DNA of 64,000 nt, taken from NCBI RefSeq assembly GCF_021347895.1, contig NC_067118.1, forward strand, positions 14,697,015-14,761,014, written 5' to 3'. The notes under the pieces were generated by a model. The model worked only from the letters and a program-made list of their open reading frames with translations. It searched no databases and was not told the origin of the DNA. Below are positions 57,671 through 64,000 of this stretch, piece by piece. Positions within the stretch are counted from its first letter, which is position 1; each line of letters starts with the position of its first letter. The translations under genes and the position numbers were made by a program. The DNA is from Acanthochromis polyacanthus. Its lineage: Eukaryota > Chordata > Actinopteri > Pomacentridae.

Positions 57671-59814
57671 AACATCAGGATTTGCCTTGAAATACAGGAT
57701 CTGCTTCATTATTGTTACAATAATAACAAGGTGGTTAAAGCTATGGAACTGTCATTGTTGAAATTACTGGTCTATAGCAGTCCTGCTGTGAAAATGTCAG
57801 CGTAAAAGTAAAATATGCAATGCGAATAATGTCTATTGTGACTGATAATTCTTACTCATGTTTATGGTTAAAGCAGCATTTTACTCATGCACTTTGTTGA
57901 GGTGGAATTATTTTTAGACAAGGAGCAGTCATGTGTGTTAAAGTCCTGGATGTATCCTTTTATTACTTTACTGTATCTTTTACCTTATGCGCATTTTATG
58001 CAAAGCTTTACAGCAGGGAGCAAAAAAAAGTGTTTTTTTGTCCTTTGTTCTAATTATTATCATCTGCTCTTTCCCCATCTGTTCAAGGGAAGCATTCTTT
58101 TAAGATGCTTGACTTATCTGTAATATTCACACTTACGTCAAAGCAAGCCTATACTCTGTGTTGTGAAGAAGAAAACACTAATCTGCTGCTCTCTTCCACC
58201 TTCTGCTGAGCTTTGTGTTTTTGTGACTGAATTTGGTTTGATTTGGCTCGCTGTAAGATGTCTCTGTTGGCAAAAGCATTGGTTCCCACAGCCAGAATTG
58301 CAAGACTCCTGAGAGAAGTTAGTAAACAGAGATGGAGGTTGTGTATGCTGGCTATGAGATAGGAAGACACTCTAAGCTTCCACTGAAGTCAGTGATCTGA
58401 CTACCGACAGCAGCTCTGTTGACATGCCGTCACAATCCTTGACAGGTGGCGTGCTGCACACTACTTCCTACAACAGATTTCCAGACAGCCTGCTTAGCGT
58501 CCACAACAAGCTTTTCAAGCATTTAAAAAATCCCTGAAAGTAAATTAAATTCTGTCAGAAACAGATGAAGACAAAGGGTCATGAAATATTGTGATGGATG
58601 TGAAATAAATGGCTGACAGCTGAAGATCTCATGGGAGGTGCTGCTACGTGGTTTTAAAGCTGTGTGTTTCCTCTCTGTTGCTGCAGGGATGTTTGCAAAG
58701 GCACAATCTGTGTGTGTCTGGGGGATAGCTGCAGAGGTAGTCCTGAGGTTCATTTGAAATTCATTTATACTGCAGTGTGGAAAAAAGCATACAATAGGGA
58801 AAAAACTCCATGACGTACCAACTCCATCGGTTTCCCTCTGGTCCCTGCAGAGAGTTTTAGAGAGCTAAATGTGATGCTTCAGAACTTCTCTAAAAGAATG
58901 CTGCAGCCAAAAAGCACAGGCTGGGGGTCATTTTCGCTCTCTCATGCATAAAATAGTAGAGAAAATGCTAAAATGGCCAGCAGATGCTAAGCTCAAACAG
59001 TTACTTTTAAACTTTGTTACTCTCTCAGCTGCAGGATTCTAGTGAAGTGGAAAAGTGTTGGGATCTACAATGCACTGACAAAGAAGTCTGCCTCTTCATT
59101 TCGTTTCTCCTCTTATATAATATACAGAGAGTTCTACTGATGTCTTCTGTGTTGTTTGGAGTGATCAGAATGTACCTGGCCTGTTTGTATCATGTCTTTT
59201 GTTTTTTCCTTACATCTTGTATGTTTTCATCTGGGTATTGCTTGTATTATCCCTTCTCTCTCTGTCTGCTGTTTTCTTTTTTACACTTGTTTTTGGCAGA
59301 CATGAATATTTTACGGGTCTATGCTCTGCACCCACTCTGACAAGTAAAACAGGGCAAGAAAAAAAGAAGATAGGGATCAGATGATTCTTTTTGTCTGCAG
59401 GCAGATTAGTGCACCAATATAGAAACAAAACATGAGAAACATTTACACATAAGCATTTCTGTGACATTCTATTCCAAAGCAACATATCTAAATATTTGCT
59501 AACGTTAGTTTTATGGCTGCAGGTAAAAGTTATTAAAACACTTGAAGCAAATACTTCAAGTACTTTTTTTTTTTTTTTAAAAACCTAAAACCCACAATTT
59601 ATGTATTTTTTTACCATGTCCAGTTCAGACCAGCTTCAGTCGTTGTTGGCTATGCAGAAGATAGCTATGTTTTAAAGATAGTGGTAGACAGGCATCTTCG
59701 CCATCTCTTCAGTTTCTCTAGATTTTTGATCCTTCGATGTCAGCTCTTCCTATCATTGTGAAGCAGAATTCACCAAGCGTTGGATTGTTCACCCACTAAT
59801 AGGGAACGTGTGCT
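57671..59814. other. Unannotated stretch
   Basis: No gene recognised. Confidence 0.35.
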
Positions 59815-59818
59815 GGGA

Positions 59819-59855
<37 letters not shown>

Positions 59856-61165
59856 TTGATGTGTTGTTGCAATAGTAATCTTTGTTCAGCTTTGCCATTT
59901 TTGACTCCCTCATGTAGTTGGGAGCACCAAGTTGCTCGGTCACTCCAGGTGGACATCCATGATGAAGGCTCCATGTTGAAGTCTTTAAGGTCCCTCTTCA
60001 GAACGTCCCTGTACCTGAGATGAGGTCTGCCAACGGGCCTCATACCCTCTTTCAGAACACTGTGAAGGATTTGTCGAGGCAGGATTTAGGCATTCTGTGT
60101 ACGTGTCCAGACCACTGGAGACGTTGAATTTCAGTTGTGATGACAAGGGATGGGGACTGGTGATATCAAAAAGACTCTCATTTGTCATTTTGTCTTGCCA
60201 TGTCACACCAAGGATAGCTCTCAGATTCCTTGTGTGAAAGACATTCAGTTGATCTTCTTGACGTTGATATGTTTGATGGCCTTGAGTGTTGTAAAGTGCT
60301 CTATAAATACATTTTGATTGACTGATTGATTTATTGATGTTGTCCATGTTGCAGATCCATACGTCAGTATACTCAAGACACATGCTTCATAGACTCTCAC
60401 CATAGTTTTGATAATAATATGTCTGTTTCTCCACACATGCTTCACCAATTTACCAAACATGCTCGCAGCTCTGCCCAGTCTTGCTGAGAGTTCTTTATCT
60501 AGGCAGAGGTTAGAGGTCATAATAGAACCCAGATATGTGAAGGCATTCACATTTGGGAGGAGCATTTCATTAATCGAGAAGTCTTGAGCAGTGCTTAGGG
60601 ACAGAATAACTGTCTTCTTCAAGCTGATTGTGAGATCAAATCGCTGACATGCAGACGGGAAACTGCTGAGCAGTTGTTGTAGCTGAGAAGCTGATGTTGC
60701 ACACAGAGCTGCGTCGTGTGTATATAGAATTTCGCGAACAACATTTTCTTCAACTCTAGTTTTGGCTTTGTATTTGGCTAGCGAGAAAAAGTTACCATCA
60801 TCTCCAGTCAGCAGAGACATTCCCACATGATTGGGGATATTCACAAATGTGGTCTTGAAGACATATGCAAAATAGATGCCAAATAAAGTGGGAGCCAGGA
60901 CACATCCCTGCTTTACACCTCTGTTGATAGGGAAAGCATTAGACTTGTCACCATCATACTGCAATTTGCCTTTCATGCCATCATGGAAGGACCTGATAGG
61001 AGAGTGTTGGGTTGGAGGACATCTTGACTTCATCAAGTCTGTCAATAGAGATTCCATGTTGAGAAGATTGAAAGCCTTTGTCAATTCAATGAAAACGAGG
61101 TGCAGAGGTTGTTGCTGTTCTCTTGATTTCTCCGTAAGCTGACACACACAGAAAATCATTCTGGA
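59815..61165 (-). pseudogene. Non-LTR retrotransposon RT, catalytically dead
   Basis: The minus-strand frame 61159-60245 (304 codons) contains HLVFIELTKAFNLLN (motif A position; the family has D in place of the E and N), GVKQGCVLAPTLFGIYFA (motif B), YTHDAALCATSASQLQQLL (motif C position; the YADD-type pair reads THD) and LTISLKKTVILSLS. The C-terminal part follows in other frames: FHTRNLRAILGVTWQDKM (about 60240), then GRPHLRYRDVLKRDLKDFN (about 60010). Three active-site positions are changed, so the enzyme cannot work although the frame is still long. The motifs differ from L2 and L1 here, so it is a third LINE group; I do not assign the clade. A short insert (60271-60333) interrupts it. 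Confidence 0.8.
60271..60333 (+). mobile_element. LINE 3' tail scrap inside the RT
   Basis: TGTTGTAAAGTGCTCTATAA then TTGATTGACTGATTGATT is an L2-like 3' tail, as at 43241-43314. It sits between codons for GSATWTT and RQEDQLNVFHT of the RT and breaks the alignment with the family. Only about 60 bp is inserted. Confidence 0.65.
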
Positions 61166-62110
61166 ATGGAAACATTAGACTGCAGATAGTGTATCCATCC
61201 TCCGAACCTTTTGCAAGCACTGGTTTCTCGTAGGACTGGTCAGAATGGGCCCTAATTATTTTATATCTGTTGTCATTATTATTATATATCTGTTGTATGT
61301 GTATTAGATAAATCAGATCAGATCTGTTGATGTGATCCCTTCTTGTTAGTAACTTATAGTGAATATGTTATAATACTAATGAGATTTTACTATCACTTGG
61401 AGAGTTAATAGCTGTTGTCTGGAACTCCTCCGACTTTCATCAAATTGTCGATATTACCTAAATGCTATCACTGTGAGGTGCTCTGTCACACTCGATGTGT
61501 CAGGAAAAGAGAAATATGGGAGACAGCGAGATAATCAAAAACAGTGAAGCCTGAGGGGCAGTGAGGCAGTCAGTAGCAGTAGAGACACAGCAGGGAATGA
61601 ATTTGGGTTACAGGCAAAAAAATAATAATGAAAAAGATTTTTAAAAAAGCTATTTATCTCCTCTTTCATCACAACACATTTTAACAATGAAATCTATGTG
61701 ACATGAGACTGTTGACCAGTCAGTATTCCATATGTTTGCTATTATTTCCAGTTTTCATCAATGTTCAATTTAGTGGTGTTCACATTAACAGAATTCCTCT
61801 TCCATTCACAGTTTTAGAGCATATTTGTCCTCTGCCTTTTGGCTTCATGCACTTATAGAACATTTTACATTTAAAACATGGATCATGAATTAATATGGAA
61901 CTCAAAGTGTGTCTTGATTCTTGAATTGTGTCTGTAGATCATCTTGACAGTTGATCCATTCTGTTACATTCTGGTATCCTTCATGTCATCAAGGTAACAC
62001 AACCCAAACTCCAATCTATGCATAACATAAGCTGTTTCGATCTCCATCAAACAACATGCTCTGGTATCCGGGCTGCTTATAGTCGAAACTGGGCATCACT
62101 TCACTTCAAG
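61166..62110. other. Unannotated stretch
   Basis: Nothing recognised. Confidence 0.35.
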
Positions 62111-62112
62111 TC

Positions 62113-62210
62113 ATCCATTATCTATACATCGCTTTATCCTCTGCCTATTCCAGCTGGCTCAGGGTGAAGACAGGGTTCACCTGGACAGGTTACTAGTCTG
62201 TCGTAGGGCT
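62113..62210 (-). mobile_element. SINE-A, 5'-truncated, diverged
   Basis: Tail ATCCATTATCTATACATCGC, then CTATTCCAGCTGGCTCAGGG, then CTGGACAGGTTACTAGTCTG. A deletion removes the GGGTCGCGG block found in other copies. No target duplication was found. Confidence 0.75.
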
Positions 62211-64000
62211 CAGTTCTATTTAGTGTTATCTTGGCACCAATTTACAGCATAAGTCATCTCAAAGCTTTTCACATAGTAAGGTGAAGACCTTAGAAAGGTA
62301 AAACAGAGAACCGCAATGAATCCAAAATTTCCTTTGCAAATTATGTTCACAGTCTACTTTAATCAAGTGTGTTTAGTGTAGCCAGCCATTCTTAGGTCCA
62401 AATTGGATCTGATTCATGCTAGTCTAGGGTGACCACTGGTGACAGTCAGGGGACAAAGCCATGTGCCAAGGTAGATGTTTGCCATTTCATTCAGTCACTG
62501 CCCATCACATTCACTTAAAGTGGGACCATCAACATTGCATAAACATTTTCAAAAGAGGGGGAGCATTATAAAGCAGTATCATCTACTCATTGAGAAATGT
62601 CTGATAATCCGAGTGATTTGATTTACAGCATGCTGACAAAGTTTTGTCTCCTGCTGCCCTATCTGTAAAGGTTAGAGTCCATACTGCACTTATCTCTCAA
62701 TCCATCATCTCATCTAAATGCAGCATTTTCCCTCTGAATCTGTCCCTTTCGCTCAGATTGAATTTCCTAAAAAGCTTCTTTTTCCACTCTTGTGAGCTGC
62801 TATCAGTTTATTCATCTGCCAGGATGCTGAGTTGGATCAGGAATAAAGTATCAGTTATATATCAAGGAAATTCAGTGCCAGGCATTTTTTTGGTTCAGTC
62901 GTCTCTGAGTGAAAAGTGCATTTCACATTGCAGCTTCAAAGTAGTTAATGTGTTTTAAAGTTTTCGTTTTGGTGCAAAATATGTGTTCCCACAGGTTTTC
63001 AGTTGCCTGCCTAGTGTTACACCTATTCCTGCAATACTTGACAGAGGGGAACATCTAAGAAAAGCCTTTGATCTAGTTTAGGCAATCAAGTCAAACTCAC
63101 TGCTTCACCCCTGGCTTTGGAGTGGTCTGCATAGGCCTTGTCATGGCAGTGCACTTCTTCTGTAAAGGCTCTGCTCACTCCTTACTGTCTGTCTGCTTAC
63201 ACACTGTTCACCTGAAGCTCTGCTAACGTTGCTGCTAATACTGCTGTCAGCCTATAGCACTTCCACCCCTCCACTTCCACTTCAGCATCTACTTTCAGTC
63301 TCTGGGTCTACATGTCTATATGCGTGGACAATATTACCATTGTACCGCAGTCCCTGCTTAGCAGCTCAGAGGCTAGACCATAACATTAATTGCTGTACAC
63401 AATCTACATATGCGTAATCATCTATTCCACATGAAAGGGCAGAGCAAGCAAATCTACTTTAAGCAAGTGTGTACAGTGCAGCTATTATCTGATTTGTAAA
63501 ACTAAAAAAAGTATGTCAGATATTGCAAATGGTGATGATGCATTGGCTGCAGAGGTTTCGCAAGGTCAAGGATTGTTAGCCAATAACATTACTGTCTCCC
63601 TAATTCTTGTGCTGTCTTAGTGATGGGGCTGTGCTTGTAATCTTCTTTTCTGTTGTCCTGTGTTACTGTTTTGTGATATTGTCAGCCATAATATCCCCTT
63701 CTTTTTCAAACAAATACCTTTAAGTAAAATGTCCTGAAAAACTGAAGTAGAAGAAAAATTATCTGCTTCGACAGCGGGTTGTTTTGGCTAAAACTATACT
63801 GCAATGTGCTTAATAAGTCTGGATACAAACTTAAAATCTTCTGGCAAGTACGTAATCTTTTCACAGTGCTTTCTCTCCCTCTGCTTCTAATTGCCAACTT
63901 GTGATATGTGACCTGTGGCGAGTGCGATGATCCAAACATCAGTGCAAATGGACTAGACAGAATTCATTGCGGGCTTTGGTGTGCGCTCACATAGCCTTAA
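62211..64000. other. Unannotated stretch to window end
   Basis: No gene, RNA or repeat family recognised. Confidence 0.35.

Overview
The window looks like teleost fish nuclear DNA: AT-rich, intron-like or intergenic sequence with long (GT)n and (GA)n microsatellites and many transposable-element families typical of bony fish (L2-like and L1-like LINEs, several tRNA-derived SINEs, Tc1-like and hAT-like DNA transposons, MITEs). No complete host gene is visible. The only long, undamaged open frame is a 413-codon reverse-transcriptase segment of an L2-type LINE (24960-26201, +). Two possible first coding exons of unidentified host genes are flagged at 8855-9008 and 45344-45368. Both end in phase 1 at a good splice donor, so they could be alternative starts of one gene whose remaining exons lie outside the window. 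This is an inference.

Layout. 0-5 kb: a MITE-like element sitting inside a (GT)n tract, a GC-rich dispersed repeat carrying a 67-bp antisense piece of 28S rRNA, and a foldback repeat. 5-16 kb: mostly unique sequence with a (ACGCAC)n/(AC)n microsatellite, SINE fragments, a Tc1-like relic at 13.1-13.6 kb and a SINE with a 12-bp target duplication at 14.4 kb. 16-18 kb: a Tc1-like element with recognisable ends, split by a hAT-like fragment. 20.4-29.9 kb: the most complex part. An L1-like LINE relic is interrupted by an element of 1,869 bp (20716-22584) and cut again by one of 6,331 bp (23557-29887). Both have very long inverted-repeat arms, ends of the form TAYGGAAG...CTTCCRTA and 6-bp target duplications (AAGCCT and CACAAG). 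The first encodes pieces of an integrase-like transposase and itself carries a SINE. The second contains the L2 LINE and a further foldback repeat of about 1 kb.

30-45 kb: Tc1-like relics (35.0-36.1 and 36.8-37.2 kb), a perfect 22-bp hairpin, a minus-strand L2 relic (40.8-42.3 kb), and a SINE nested inside another SINE family (43.4-44.1 kb) next to a full-length copy (44.3-44.7 kb). 45-64 kb: GA-rich promoter-like sequence, LINE 3'-end fragments, a 232-bp TA-flanked MITE (51.1 kb), an L2 3' fragment, a Tc1 relic carrying a SINE, and a minus-strand LINE with disabled catalytic motifs (59.8-61.2 kb).

How the parts relate: autonomous LINE types of the kind seen here are the expected source of machinery for the SINEs, whose 7-12 bp duplications and 5' truncations fit target-primed reverse transcription. 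The nesting gives a relative age order: L1 oldest, then the two foldback elements, then the SINE and L2 insertions inside them. All family names come from reading motifs by eye, with no database search.
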